Shown here: piece by piece, positions 38,802 to 46,568 of the stretch
How positions within the stretch are numbered: position 1 is the first letter of the stretch
How the letters are laid out: every line of letters begins with the position of its first letter
IMG/VR virus record: IMGVR_UViG_3300032893_000084
Span: 1 to 47,317 of that record
Strand: one strand, 5' to 3'
DNA from: a virus
DNA: 47,317 nt
Translations under genes and position numbers: made by a program
Notes under the pieces: generated by a model
Database searches by the model: none
The model's input: only the letters and a program-made list of their open reading frames with translations
Told to the model about the DNA's origin: nothing

Positions 38802-39221
38802 CTACGCGAGCTGAAGGACTCCGTTGGTTCCGTCCAGGGTGATCGTGAAGGTGTCCCCGTTGTGCAGCACGACCTCGCTGCCGTAGTCGTAGTAGCCGAT
38901 GAGGTTGCCGGTGGTCACGTCGTAGAGCACCGCGTATCGGAACTGCCCCATGTCCGAGGGGCCCCCGGTCCATGCCGTGGGGGAGGCGAGCACCAGCTTG
39001 TAGGTGCCGCCCGACTGCGCCGAGGAGGACACCGTGCAGGCGTTGCCGTCGGTGGTGTAGCCGTTGCCAGATGCGATCTGCGTGACGTCGGCCTTCACCG
39101 CATGGGTTGCGACGTTGGGCGCGGCATCGGTGAGCATGATCTTGTAGGTGTCGCTTCCGAGGTTGTCGCCCTCGACCGCATTTTCCTTGAACGCCTGATA
39201 GAATACGATGGCAACCGCCAT
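38802..39221 (-). CDS. Putative virion protein of a common phage family
   Basis: A protein of 139 residues beginning MAVAIVFYQAFKENAVEGDNLGSDTYKIMLTDAAPN; the NLGSDTxKIxLTxxAPN start followed by GNGYTTDG and a Gly-rich strand region is frequent in phages as an unknown structural protein. Confidence 0.6.
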   Translation of the reverse strand: MAVAIVFYQAFKENAVEGDNLGSDTYKIMLTDAAPNVATHAVKADVTQIASGNGYTTDGNACTVSSSAQSGGTYKLVLASPTAWTGGPSDMGQFRYAVLYDVTTGNLIGYYDYGSEVVLHNGDTFTITLDGTNGVLQLA

Positions 39222-39230
39222 ATCCCCTCC

Positions 39231-39785
39231 CTACTGTCCGAAGGCCTCGAGGATCAGGTCCAGCGCCAGTCCCGCCCCGGCCCCGATTCCCGCCGTCCCG
39301 ATATCGCCTTTGTTCACCAGCGCACCCGCGGCTGCGCCAGAGGCGGTGAGTGCCACCGCTCGCCAGATGCGAACGCGGATCGCGTAGCTACTGACTTCCG
39401 CTTTGTGATCCTTGTCCGCCTTGTCCAGAAGGTCCTGCTGGCGCTGCAGTGCTGAAGCTGAGCTGGACTCCAACGCGCTGATTGTATTGTTCAAGTCGGA
39501 CAACTGCTTCGTCAGCCTTGAGAGCTCCGCCTGTTGCGCTTGCGATTGCAGCGCCGAGTCGGTCGAGTGCTGATTGAGTTGCGCTTGCAAATTGTCCCTC
39601 TCGGACAGCGCTTGCTGCAACGCTTGCCTGTAGGCGGCCAACTGCGCTTTGACTATCCCCAAGTCCACGTTGGACGCCATCCAGTCCTGTTTTGAGATCG
39701 GAGGCGACGCTTGCGAGGTCTGAGCGTAGTTTTGCCACGTCGGAAGCGAAAGCAGAATCAGCACGGTCAGCGCGAACCTTTTCAT
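39231..39785 (-). CDS. Secreted/periplasmic coiled-coil protein, spanin candidate (outer part)
   Basis: A protein of 184 residues with a signal peptide (MKRFALTVLILLSLPTWQNYA), a long Gln/Ala/Ser-rich coiled coil (QLAAYRQALQQALSERDNLQAQLNQ...) and a C-terminal Ala/Gly-rich hydrophobic region. AGGAGG precedes the ATG. It overlaps the next gene out of frame by about 400 bp, as in Rz/Rz1 spanin pairs, but lacks a lipobox Cys, so it is not a classical Rz1. Confidence 0.55.
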   Translation of the reverse strand: MKRFALTVLILLSLPTWQNYAQTSQASPPISKQDWMASNVDLGIVKAQLAAYRQALQQALSERDNLQAQLNQHSTDSALQSQAQQAELSRLTKQLSDLNNTISALESSSASALQRQQDLLDKADKDHKAEVSSYAIRVRIWRAVALTASGAAAGALVNKGDIGTAGIGAGAGLALDLILEAFGQ

Positions 39786-39846
39786 ATACGAGGCCTCCTG
39801 CCAGGAGCGCGATGATGGCGGCGAACACCCACCACGGGATTTTCAC
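39388..39846 (-). CDS. Membrane-anchored coiled-coil protein, i-spanin candidate
   Basis: A protein of 152 residues from the GTG at 39846 (GTGA overlap with the stop of the preceding gene). N-terminal transmembrane helix (WWVFAAIIALLAGGLVY) then coiled coil (DVAKLRSDLASVASDL...) and a Gly/Ser/Gln tail. It shares 398 bp with the gene below in another frame. Both frames look like real proteins with a membrane anchor plus coiled coil. Confidence 0.5.
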   Translation of the reverse strand: MKIPWWVFAAIIALLAGGLVYEKVRADRADSAFASDVAKLRSDLASVASDLKTGLDGVQRGLGDSQSAVGRLQASVAASAVREGQFASATQSALDRLGAAIASATGGALKADEAVVRLEQYNQRVGVQLSFSTAAPAGPSGQGGQGSQSGSQ

Positions 39847-40103
39847 TGCGGTACACCCTGCGTGGGCGAGGAGGGCGGAGCCGGCGGGACCTTGGTGTCG
39901 GCGCTGGAGGCTTTCCACAGCAGGCCGCTTGCCACCACCAGGAGGCCGCCCACGACGGTCCATAGGTCAGGGCCTTTCTGCCCGCTGGTGAAGAGGTACA
40001 CGATGGCCACGACCATGAGCACGGCGCCCCAGAAGCGCTTGTCGTCGCCGTCTCCGTTTCGGTCGAGGAAGAAATCGCCGAGGACCTTCAGGAATGCTTT
40101 CAT
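39843..40103 (-). CDS. Two-helix membrane protein, holin candidate
   Basis: A protein of 86 residues with hydrophobic helices FWGAVLMVVAIVYLF and LWTVVGGLLVVASGLLW and a Pro/Ser/Thr tail. Located next to the endolysin; two transmembrane helices are typical of class II-like holins. ATGA overlap with the gene upstream. Confidence 0.6.
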   Translation of the reverse strand: MKAFLKVLGDFFLDRNGDGDDKRFWGAVLMVVAIVYLFTSGQKGPDLWTVVGGLLVVASGLLWKASSADTKVPPAPPSSPTQGVPQ

Positions 40104-40390
40104 GCTGCTTCTCCTATGGCCGGGCCAAGGCCGGCGGCTACAACGACAAGACCTCGGCGCCAGATGTTCTTGATGCGTGCCGCTCGGTTCTTGCCTCGGA
40201 AATGCTCCTGCGCGATGACCAGCGCCGAGTAGGCGGCCGCGGTTCCCAGCATCTGCGCCCAGCCCGAGGGGTCATGGGGAACGGGAAGGCGCTGGATGTA
40301 GAACATGCGAACGTAGAAGCAGGCGGCGGCCAGCCCCCAGACGAAGAGGATGTCGATGCCATCGATGAGCGAATCGGCGAGGGCTTTCAC
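40100..40390 (-). CDS. Second membrane protein of the lysis cassette
   Basis: A protein of 96 residues from the GTG at 40390 (GTGA overlap with the endolysin stop). Hydrophobic segments ILFVWGLAAACFYVRMFYI and MLGTAAAYSALVIA, then a basic C-terminus. It may be a holin or antiholin; with the next gene it gives two small membrane proteins, as in many lysis cassettes. Confidence 0.55.
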   Translation of the reverse strand: MKALADSLIDGIDILFVWGLAAACFYVRMFYIQRLPVPHDPSGWAQMLGTAAAYSALVIAQEHFRGKNRAARIKNIWRRGLVVVAAGLGPAIGEAA

Positions 40391-40968
40391 ATTGCCCTCG
40401 CCACGTCGGCCTTGAAGCCGGTAAAAAGCGCGGGATTGTTGACCCAGAGGCGCGGGCAGTCCTTCCATCCCACGACGAGGTTGTGCGTGGCGATGTCCGC
40501 CAAGGGGTCCAGGGAGTAACGGCGGCAGATGTCTGCGGAAAGTTCGATGGCCGCCTGCAGGGTCTGCTCAGTGAAGGCACCCTGCGCATCGATGGGTTCC
40601 ATCTCGATGCCCATGGTGCAGATGTTGGGTCCGATGGACTGCGGGTCCGTGGCGTGGTCACCGAACTTGGCGCGCGCCCAGTCGGTGTAGATGCGGGCGC
40701 TGGCAGGGTCGAGCTGGTTGCTCCCCACGTGGTAGGCGACCTCGGCCTCGGGGATACAGCGGATTATTGATCCGTCCATATCGACGATGTAATGCGCGCT
40801 GCCATAGCCGGTGGTGCCCTGCTTTCGGTCCTCGAAATACTGGCGCGTCTGAACGGCCGTCTGGCGCGGGACAGCGGTCCAGTGCATCACCAAGGCGAGA
40901 ACGGAATGCAGTTCCGTGCCGGGACGCGAGAAGGGATTGGGGGTGAGCAGGTTTTCCGTGAGGTTCAC
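40387..40968 (-). CDS. Endolysin, N-acetylmuramoyl-L-alanine amidase (Amidase_2)
   Basis: A protein of 193 residues. Zinc-site positions are H29 (MHWTAV), H162 (ATHNL) and D170/C171 (WKDCPR), with GYGSAHYIVDMDGSI as the family core and VAYHVG later. It cleaves the amide bond in peptidoglycan. No signal peptide, so it needs a holin. The start at 40968 gives the normal distance to the first motif. Confidence 0.85.
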   Translation of the reverse strand: MNLTENLLTPNPFSRPGTELHSVLALVMHWTAVPRQTAVQTRQYFEDRKQGTTGYGSAHYIVDMDGSIIRCIPEAEVAYHVGSNQLDPASARIYTDWARAKFGDHATDPQSIGPNICTMGIEMEPIDAQGAFTEQTLQAAIELSADICRRYSLDPLADIATHNLVVGWKDCPRLWVNNPALFTGFKADVARAM

Positions 40969-40975
40969 GATCGCC

Positions 40976-41224
40976 TCATTTCAGGATCGCCACGATGACG
41001 CTGCCGCAGACGCCCACCGCGGCGGCGACGCCCAGGAGCACGTTGACGATGTTCGCCTTGCGTGGATTCGGGGCGGCCTCCATCGGGCAGACCCGGGGAT
41101 GACTATGGCGCCAGGTCTCGATCTCGGTCATGCGCTGGGCAAGGCCCTTGGTACCGTTCCCGAGGATCGCCGTTCTCATCATGGCGACATCCTCAAGGAG
41201 TTGCGTTTCCTGCTGCGCTGTCAT
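40976..41224 (-). CDS. Small membrane protein after the portal gene (XhlA-like candidate)
   Basis: A protein of 82 residues: helical N-terminus (QQETQLLEDVAMMRTAI...MTEIETWRHSH) and a C-terminal transmembrane helix (IVNVLLGVAAAVGVCGSVIVAIL). ATGA overlap with the portal stop. It resembles XhlA-type haemolysin/holin-associated proteins that sit before an amidase; this is a likeness of layout. Confidence 0.55.
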   Translation of the reverse strand: MTAQQETQLLEDVAMMRTAILGNGTKGLAQRMTEIETWRHSHPRVCPMEAAPNPRKANIVNVLLGVAAAVGVCGSVIVAILK

Positions 41225-43038
41225 TTTGGTGCTCCTGCGGGTTGCGGGGTTTTGCCGTTGGTGCCGGGTGCGGAAGGGGCTCCGGGTGCGGCCTTGGGGG
41301 CGCCTGCCTTGGCCACCTCCAGCTCGTGGGCCTTGTTGGCCTGATCCTTGCCCTCCGCCTCCTCCATGGTGGTGGCAGATACGGTGATCTTCTGCGCCCA
41401 CGGGGGGATGGGGAGGATGGGGAAAGTGCGCTTGTTGCGGGCGATGTTGACCATGGCGTCTCCTCCGCCGCGCTCGTAGCTCACCTTTTCGATAGTGGTC
41501 GCCGACATCCCCAGGTATTCCTTGTCCGCCGCCGCCTCCTTGGTGGGGTCGATCTGAACGGGTGGGGAGCCGATGAAGCGGTGCTTGCACCATGCGGCGC
41601 GAAGGCGCGGGTCATTCCAGCCCGGGCAGGAGATGCGCCCTGCTGCGATCTCCACGGCGAGGAAGTTTTCGTAGATCACCGACAGGCAGCCGATGTCCAG
41701 GGCGTCGCGGTCCATCTCCACGCCGCGGTAGACCACCATGAGGGCGGTGCGCGCCGCGGAGTAGGAGCTGTCGTACTTGATCTTGAAGTGCTCTATGGAC
41801 ATCCCGTAGGGCACCAGGAGCGGTGCAAGCATGGCGTCCAGCGTTTTGTCGAAGTCGGGGCCGGGCGCGTTGTTCTGGAGAAACTCAAGCTTGTCGCCCT
41901 GGCCGGCCGATGTGATGAGCGTGGACCCCGGGACGTTGAAGGCCGTTTCCTCCAGGGGGACCACGTTGACCTGGGAGGCGAGGCCGAAGCTGTCGGTGAC
42001 GGCCACCCCAAGCGGGGCGGCCACACTGCCGAAGCCCTGGACCGGCGCGGGGCCCGCGGGGGGCACGCCGATGTTTTCGAAGAAGTTGGAGGGCGGCATC
42101 TGCTCGTTGGTGACGATGCCCACCATGTTCGACTGGTTGATGGCCTTCTTGACTACGCTGACGAAGAAGTCCTCCAGGAGCTCGAACTCCTGGACGGTGG
42201 ATCCCAGTTGCGAGTAGCCTCGGCCCTGGCCTGCGTATTCGGGGGCAAACCAGTGCACCATGTGCGTGCGGCCGGACTTCTCACCCACGCGGGGGACCGT
42301 GCGCTCCTCGAGGGTGCCGCCGATGGGATCCTGCGGGGGCTGCACCCAGATCTTATATGCTCGCTCGCTGCCATCGGGGTTGCGCTCGATGCCGTCGTAG
42401 AACTTGTAGGGCATGAGCGTCGTGGAGGTGATGGCGTCTCCCCGGATCTGGTTGGCGTCGATGATCTCCCACTGGATGCCCGCGATGAGGTCCTGCCGCT
42501 GCGGGTAGTACAGGCGCAAAAACTCGTCGTTGTCGCGGGTTTTCGAAACCATGAGCTGGTGCATGGCCTGCTTCAAGTTCCACAGGCCCGAGCGGTGGCT
42601 GGACTTCGAGGAGGCCCATAGGTCGAAGGACTGGTTGACCTTCTGCGCCCAGGCGTCGGCCTCCTCCTCGCTTATGCCAAGCACGGCGGCCATGGGTGTG
42701 GCGGAAAGCGTGAGGCCGCGGTCGATGACGGTATCGGCCTTGCGGTGGATGAGGCCGTAGGCATGGATGCTGTCTTCGGCGATGTCGCGGGCCTGCTGGC
42801 GCAGCCCCCAGTGCCAGGTGATCCGCCCGCCGATGGGCTTGCTCTGTCCGCCCATCCACTTGCCGCCGGTGGAACGACTCCAGCCGGTGAGGAAGCCTCC
42901 GGCGCCAGCGCCCGATGAGTAGTCGGCGCGAAGGCGGGAGGGGCGCGCATCCTTGAGCTTCTGCAGGTACTCGGCCTTTAGGCGGTTGGCCTCGTCGGCC
43001 TGTGCGGCCTCCCGGGCGGCGCGTGCGATCTTAGGCAA
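41221..43038 (-). CDS. Portal protein (lambda gpB-like)
   Basis: About 605 residues. It has the gpB-type pattern: LRQQARDIAEDSIHAYGLIHRKADTVIDRGL, IQWEIIDANQI, MVHWFAPEYAGQGRGYSQL, YDSSYSAARTALM, then a helical wing and a Pro/Gly/Ala-rich tail. The frame is open to a TTG at 43083, but TTG at 43038 has GGGAGG six bases upstream and gives an 8-nt overlap with the gene before. Forms the dodecameric DNA entry ring. Confidence 0.8.
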   Translation of the reverse strand: MPKIARAAREAAQADEANRLKAEYLQKLKDARPSRLRADYSSGAGAGGFLTGWSRSTGGKWMGGQSKPIGGRITWHWGLRQQARDIAEDSIHAYGLIHRKADTVIDRGLTLSATPMAAVLGISEEEADAWAQKVNQSFDLWASSKSSHRSGLWNLKQAMHQLMVSKTRDNDEFLRLYYPQRQDLIAGIQWEIIDANQIRGDAITSTTLMPYKFYDGIERNPDGSERAYKIWVQPPQDPIGGTLEERTVPRVGEKSGRTHMVHWFAPEYAGQGRGYSQLGSTVQEFELLEDFFVSVVKKAINQSNMVGIVTNEQMPPSNFFENIGVPPAGPAPVQGFGSVAAPLGVAVTDSFGLASQVNVVPLEETAFNVPGSTLITSAGQGDKLEFLQNNAPGPDFDKTLDAMLAPLLVPYGMSIEHFKIKYDSSYSAARTALMVVYRGVEMDRDALDIGCLSVIYENFLAVEIAAGRISCPGWNDPRLRAAWCKHRFIGSPPVQIDPTKEAAADKEYLGMSATTIEKVSYERGGGDAMVNIARNKRTFPILPIPPWAQKITVSATTMEEAEGKDQANKAHELEVAKAGAPKAAPGAPSAPGTNGKTPQPAGAPK

Positions 43039-43474
43039 GTTGTGCCTCCCAGAGCGTTCGCTGACCGAGCGGGTGATGGTCAACCCTCAGTCGAGAAGGA
43101 ACGGACCATGATTTCCCCGGGGTGCTTCCGATGACTTTCCACCCGGCTGCGCGCAGACTCGTCCCCGGTTCCTCGGCGAGCGTGAATGTCAAGAGGCGGC
43201 GGTACCCCATTGACCGGGCGGCGCGCCACGCGGCCTGATAGAGCATCGACGCAGCATTGTGCGTTCCATCGGTGCAGCAGCGAGTCACCTCCGCCGTGTA
43301 GCCGTCATCGGAGCGGCGAGCGACAGGGCGGCCCACGATGACCACGCCGACTACTTTCTCCCCGTCATTCACCCCGATTGCGAAGCGGTAGCCCTGCGGA
43401 GGCTCATGGTGACGGTGGTGCTCGGCGATGAACGTGCAGGCTTCCGCAAAGGTGACTGGCTGCAATTCAAGCAT
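43031..43474 (-). CDS. XF1762-family protein (acetyltransferase-like fold)
   Basis: A protein of 147 residues with the family pattern EACTFIAEHHRHHEPPQG, GVVIVGRPVARRSDDGYTAEVTRCCTDGTHNAASMLYQAAWRAARSMGY, then SLRAAGW and SWSVPSR. The family is common in phages and has a GNAT-like layout; its substrate is unknown. It is placed between head genes. It overlaps both neighbours by 8 nt. Confidence 0.75.
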   Translation of the reverse strand: MLELQPVTFAEACTFIAEHHRHHEPPQGYRFAIGVNDGEKVVGVVIVGRPVARRSDDGYTAEVTRCCTDGTHNAASMLYQAAWRAARSMGYRRLLTFTLAEEPGTSLRAAGWKVIGSTPGKSWSVPSRLRVDHHPLGQRTLWEAQLA

Positions 43475-43739
43475 ACGTGAGCCTCGCCTTGAGGTGGGTC
43501 TCGGGCTTCCTGTCCGCGCCGAATGTGCGGGTGATGGTGATGGTGCAGGAGCGCAGGCCCCAGTGCCAGCCGCGATCGACCAGCGCGCGCTCGAGGTCGG
43601 AGAGCACGGAGCGGGGAAGGGCGGGGATGTCGCGTACGGGGTGGCCGCCGAAGGTGCCGAACTCAAGCTCGGCGGGGCGCGCGCGAAGGTCAGGAAGGCC
43701 CGTGATATCCTCGCTGTGGATTACGGGCACGCGCGTCAT
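43467..43739 (-). CDS. Hypothetical protein in the head operon
   Basis: A protein of 90 residues: MTRVPVIHSEDITGLPDLRARPAELEFGTFGGHPVRDIPALP... ends with KARLTYA. ATGA overlap with the gene before. No known family. Confidence 0.55.
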   Translation of the reverse strand: MTRVPVIHSEDITGLPDLRARPAELEFGTFGGHPVRDIPALPRSVLSDLERALVDRGWHWGLRSCTITITRTFGADRKPETHLKARLTYA

Positions 43740-43948
43740 AGCCAGTTCCACGTCAATTCATGGCGGTGAGACTTTGGGGGTTCCACACCCCGAATGAACA
43801 TGGATTTGCATCTGGCACGGAATCCCCGTGATGCAATTCGTTTTGAAGGACCGTCAGGTTTCCAGAATGGCTTTTTGTCGCGTCCGGGTCGAGGATATTC
43901 GAATACCCTTCCCGCCGGTCCATGATCTCGAATCGTGCGTGACATCAT
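43736..43948 (-). CDS. Small basic hypothetical protein in a locally AT-richer patch
   Basis: A protein of 70 residues, Arg/Lys/Trp-rich (RPGRDKKPFWKPDG, RGFRARCK, HELTWNWL). Both ends overlap neighbours by ATGA, which supports expression. The 43.80-43.95 kb sequence is poorer in GC than the rest. Could be a recent acquisition. Confidence 0.45.
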   Translation of the reverse strand: MMSRTIRDHGPAGRVFEYPRPGRDKKPFWKPDGPSKRIASRGFRARCKSMFIRGVEPPKSHRHELTWNWL

Positions 43949-44256
43949 CGGCGCCTCAGCGTGAGGTTGGTGTTGCGCCGGCCGTAGAGCTTGCCGAAGT
44001 AGTAGCCCACCTGGCGCTCGGCGAAGATCACGGCGTCCTGCACCTGCTTGAGGTCGCGGCGCTTGGCGCTCTGCTGGCCCTCGCCGCCGGAGAAAGTGTA
44101 GGACTCAACGGGGGAGGCCATGAGCATGGTGAGCTGCGCCTGAAGCGCGGTGAGCTGGGAGGTCCAGTAGGAATACTGTTGCTGGTAGAACTGCGCGACG
44201 GTGGTGGGCAGAACCGAGAGCGTGCTCTGGGTCACGGGCTGTGATAGATCGCTCAC
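43945..44256 (-). CDS. gpW-like head-tail joining protein candidate
   Basis: A protein of about 103 residues from the GTG at 44256, which follows a -10 box by six bases. Contains LTALQAQLTMLMASPVESYTFSGGEGQQSAKRRDLKQVQDAVIFAE and an Arg-rich end. Its position between terL and portal is that of lambda gpW. The ORF is open to 44289, but that start would lie inside the operator. Confidence 0.6.
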   Translation of the reverse strand: MSDLSQPVTQSTLSVLPTTVAQFYQQQYSYWTSQLTALQAQLTMLMASPVESYTFSGGEGQQSAKRRDLKQVQDAVIFAERQVGYYFGKLYGRRNTNLTLRRR

Positions 44257-44262
44257 ACGGGG

Positions 44263-44291
44263 AAGATACCACAAAGCTACCCGGTGCACAA
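44263..44291 (-). promoter_or_regulatory. Leaderless promoter of the gpW/portal operon
   Basis: Minus strand: TTGTGC (44291-44286), 17-bp spacer, TATCTT (44268-44263), then 6 nt to the GTG at 44256. The -35 lies within the operator at 44276-44297. Confidence 0.5.
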
Positions 44292-44297
44292 GGTAGC
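44276..44297. promoter_or_regulatory. Operator copy 4 (GTGCAC-centred palindrome)
   Basis: GCTACCCG-GTGCAC-AAGGTAGC, with perfect arms GCTACC/GGTAGC. It lies between the end of terL and the gpW-like start and covers the -35. Confidence 0.65.
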
Positions 44298-44301
44298 AAG
44301 A

Positions 44302-46269
44302 TCAGGGGCGAGCGATCCCGCCTTCCAGCCAGGTGAGGGCGTGGTTACTGCCGATTTCCTCCGCCTGGCGCTGCGTGGCCCCCTTCTCGCGAGCGGCCTT
44401 TCGCATGCCCTCAACCAGCCCCATGAGGTAGATGTCCCCTGCGGCCATGTTGTACACGCGGCAGTCCAGGGCCTCGTTTCGCCTGCCACCGGAGACGAAG
44501 CTGCCATCGGCAAGCTGCTCCTCGGCGGTGAGCTGCGCGAAGTAGGAGTCGGGGTAGTCGCGGGGGAAATCCTGAAATCCGCTGGGCTGGGGGTCGGCCG
44601 GGCGGCGGGTGACGGTACCCAGCTTGTTGTACAACTGCGCCTTGTAGAACTGCGTGTTGATCTCGTAGAGGACCTGGGTGACGTCCCCGATCTGGAGGAT
44701 CCGCCAGCGCTTGTATGCGGTGCCCGCGATGTCCCCTTTCTCCCGGCGCTCGGGGTCGGCCACGATCTGCTTGGCGCCCTTGCAGGGGAAGGTACTTCTC
44801 CAGCGTCCGCAGAAGGCGTAGACGATGTTGGTGACGTTTCCGTCCGAGGAGTCGATGAGGATGATGGCGGGGCCGAACTGCACGCCGTCAGCGCGCCGGT
44901 ACAGGAGGCCCGGGTGGTCGGGATTGCCCGCCCACTGGTTGAGCTCCTCCCAGGCTCCGGAGAATGGGTCCTCGATGGAGCCGGTGAACACCCGGTAGTC
45001 CACGCTCCAGGTCTTGTAGCCGCGGCCATGGCCGAGCACCTCCATCTCCAGGCGGGGTCCCTGCTCGGGGGTCTCAGGCTTGTCCTTGCCGCGCTGCACG
45101 TCGATGGCTGCCGTGAGGTAGATGGTGCCCGGCTGGACCTCTTTCTGGGCGTAGGTCCCGCGCAGGGTGATCACCTTTCGAATGTCGGGGCGCGCGCCGG
45201 TCTCCGCATAGGGCAGGCCGCGGTAGAGGTTGGTGAACGAACGCGAGCCCTCGGGGGTTTCCAGAGAGGCCATGTAGAGCCTCCAGTAGTCGCTCCAGGA
45301 GAGCATCCCCACGGGGGAGTACAGGGCGTTGATCTGGCGACTGCGCAGGGTGGGGTCGGATGACTTTCGCGTGGGCTCCCAGTGGCCGGCGGCGAGCATA
45401 CCGGTTTTCTGATGGTTCTGGATCTCGGCAAAGCAGTGCTGGCAGATGTAGACGGCGCGCAGGAACTCACCGGCCTGCAGGATGGGCTTGATTCCGTACT
45501 GCGCGTCATCGGCCAGATGCACCAGCTCCTGCTCGCGGCCGCATGCAGGGCAGGGCACGAGGAACTTGCGCATGTCGCCGAGGTTGCACAGGCGCTCGAT
45601 CTCCGAGTTTCCGGCGACCGTAGGGGAGCTGAAGTCCATGACCTTTTTGCGCGCCCCCCAGCTTGCGGTGTGCCCGAAGTTGACATCCGTCCAGTAGCCC
45701 TCACCCGAGGTAAGCAGTGCCGCGCGGCCGTCGATCTCATCGCGGACCAGCACGCGGATATCACCGGCGCGCAGGGCCTTCTTGGAGCTCGAGCTGATGA
45801 TGTCCAGATATCCGCCCACCACCTCTTTCTTGAACACCTTGTCGCCGGTACGGCGGCTCTTTGCCTCGTTGGTTTGGCTGGCGATGAGGTGGCGAAAGCC
45901 CATGGAGTCCACCATGGCGTCGAAGCGCCGTGTGCTCCAATCCTCGGCGAGCTCGTCGGTGGCCGTCACATACTCGCAGGCGGTCGGGTTTTCGAATTGC
46001 CAGTAGCCCACGACGTTCTCCGCGGCGGCGGTCACCCCGAGCTTTCGCGCCTTCATGGTGATGGAGTGCTGCACGGGTGAGAAAGGGGAGAGGTCGTCCA
46101 TGATCTCCACGAGATAGGGAGTGCGCCCGTTGTCCCAGTAGCCAGGGAAGGGGGTGTCGGGAGGCATCACGCGGCGGCCCTGGACGAACTCGCTGATCAG
46201 GCGCGCCGGTGCGTGGTCGGGCAGGAGGTCGATCTCCTTGCGGAAGAACGTGCGGTCGGCGGTGGTCAT
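44302..46269 (-). CDS. Terminase large subunit (lambda gpA-like)
   Basis: A protein of 655 residues from the ATG at 46269 (ATGA overlap). The ATPase P-loop-like MKARKLGVTAAAE (about residues 72-84) aligns in position with gpA's deviant Walker A; DIRVLVRDEIDG provides the acidic Walker B. A Cys pair (CPACGREQE, CQHC) may bind zinc. The nuclease part begins with LTAAIDVQ. It packages DNA and cuts at cos. The alternative start at 46311 adds 14 residues. Confidence 0.9.
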   Translation of the reverse strand: MTTADRTFFRKEIDLLPDHAPARLISEFVQGRRVMPPDTPFPGYWDNGRTPYLVEIMDDLSPFSPVQHSITMKARKLGVTAAAENVVGYWQFENPTACEYVTATDELAEDWSTRRFDAMVDSMGFRHLIASQTNEAKSRRTGDKVFKKEVVGGYLDIISSSSKKALRAGDIRVLVRDEIDGRAALLTSGEGYWTDVNFGHTASWGARKKVMDFSSPTVAGNSEIERLCNLGDMRKFLVPCPACGREQELVHLADDAQYGIKPILQAGEFLRAVYICQHCFAEIQNHQKTGMLAAGHWEPTRKSSDPTLRSRQINALYSPVGMLSWSDYWRLYMASLETPEGSRSFTNLYRGLPYAETGARPDIRKVITLRGTYAQKEVQPGTIYLTAAIDVQRGKDKPETPEQGPRLEMEVLGHGRGYKTWSVDYRVFTGSIEDPFSGAWEELNQWAGNPDHPGLLYRRADGVQFGPAIILIDSSDGNVTNIVYAFCGRWRSTFPCKGAKQIVADPERREKGDIAGTAYKRWRILQIGDVTQVLYEINTQFYKAQLYNKLGTVTRRPADPQPSGFQDFPRDYPDSYFAQLTAEEQLADGSFVSGGRRNEALDCRVYNMAAGDIYLMGLVEGMRKAAREKGATQRQAEEIGSNHALTWLEGGIARP

Positions 46270-46568
46270 ACTCGCCCCCAGAGTTCCCAGAGCGGAGGTC
46301 GGGTTCCCCACTCGGGAAGGTCATGAGGCCAAACATCCTCGCTAAAGAGAACGTATGGGGCATAGCGCAGTCGCGGGATCTGTCGGCAACGGAGTGCATG
46401 CCGAGCCGCGTCCCTTCGGTTGAGGAAGACTCCACGGTCGGTGACAAAACCCTGCTCGGCATGCAGATACGTCTTGCGCTTCTCATGCGTGAGCACGAAG
46501 GCCTGATAGTGGCGGAAGCCCTTCACCACCTCGCCATCAATCAGGCGAACCGCGGACGATACGATCAC
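46266..46568 (-). CDS. Small conserved phage protein between terminase genes
   Basis: A protein of 100 residues: VSSAVRLIDGEVVKGFRHYQAFVLTHEKRKTYLHAEQGFVTDRGVFLNRRDAARHALRCRQI...FSEDVW. The HAEQGFVTxRGxFLNR pattern occurs in many phages as a small protein of unknown function. ATGA overlaps with both terminase genes. Confidence 0.65.
   Translation of the reverse strand: MIVSSAVRLIDGEVVKGFRHYQAFVLTHEKRKTYLHAEQGFVTDRGVFLNRRDAARHALRCRQIPRLRYAPYVLFSEDVWPHDLPEWGTRPPLWELWGRV

Noticed and set aside
41062-42621. 519-residue plus-strand open frame
   Set aside because: Antisense of the portal gene; low-complexity shadow.
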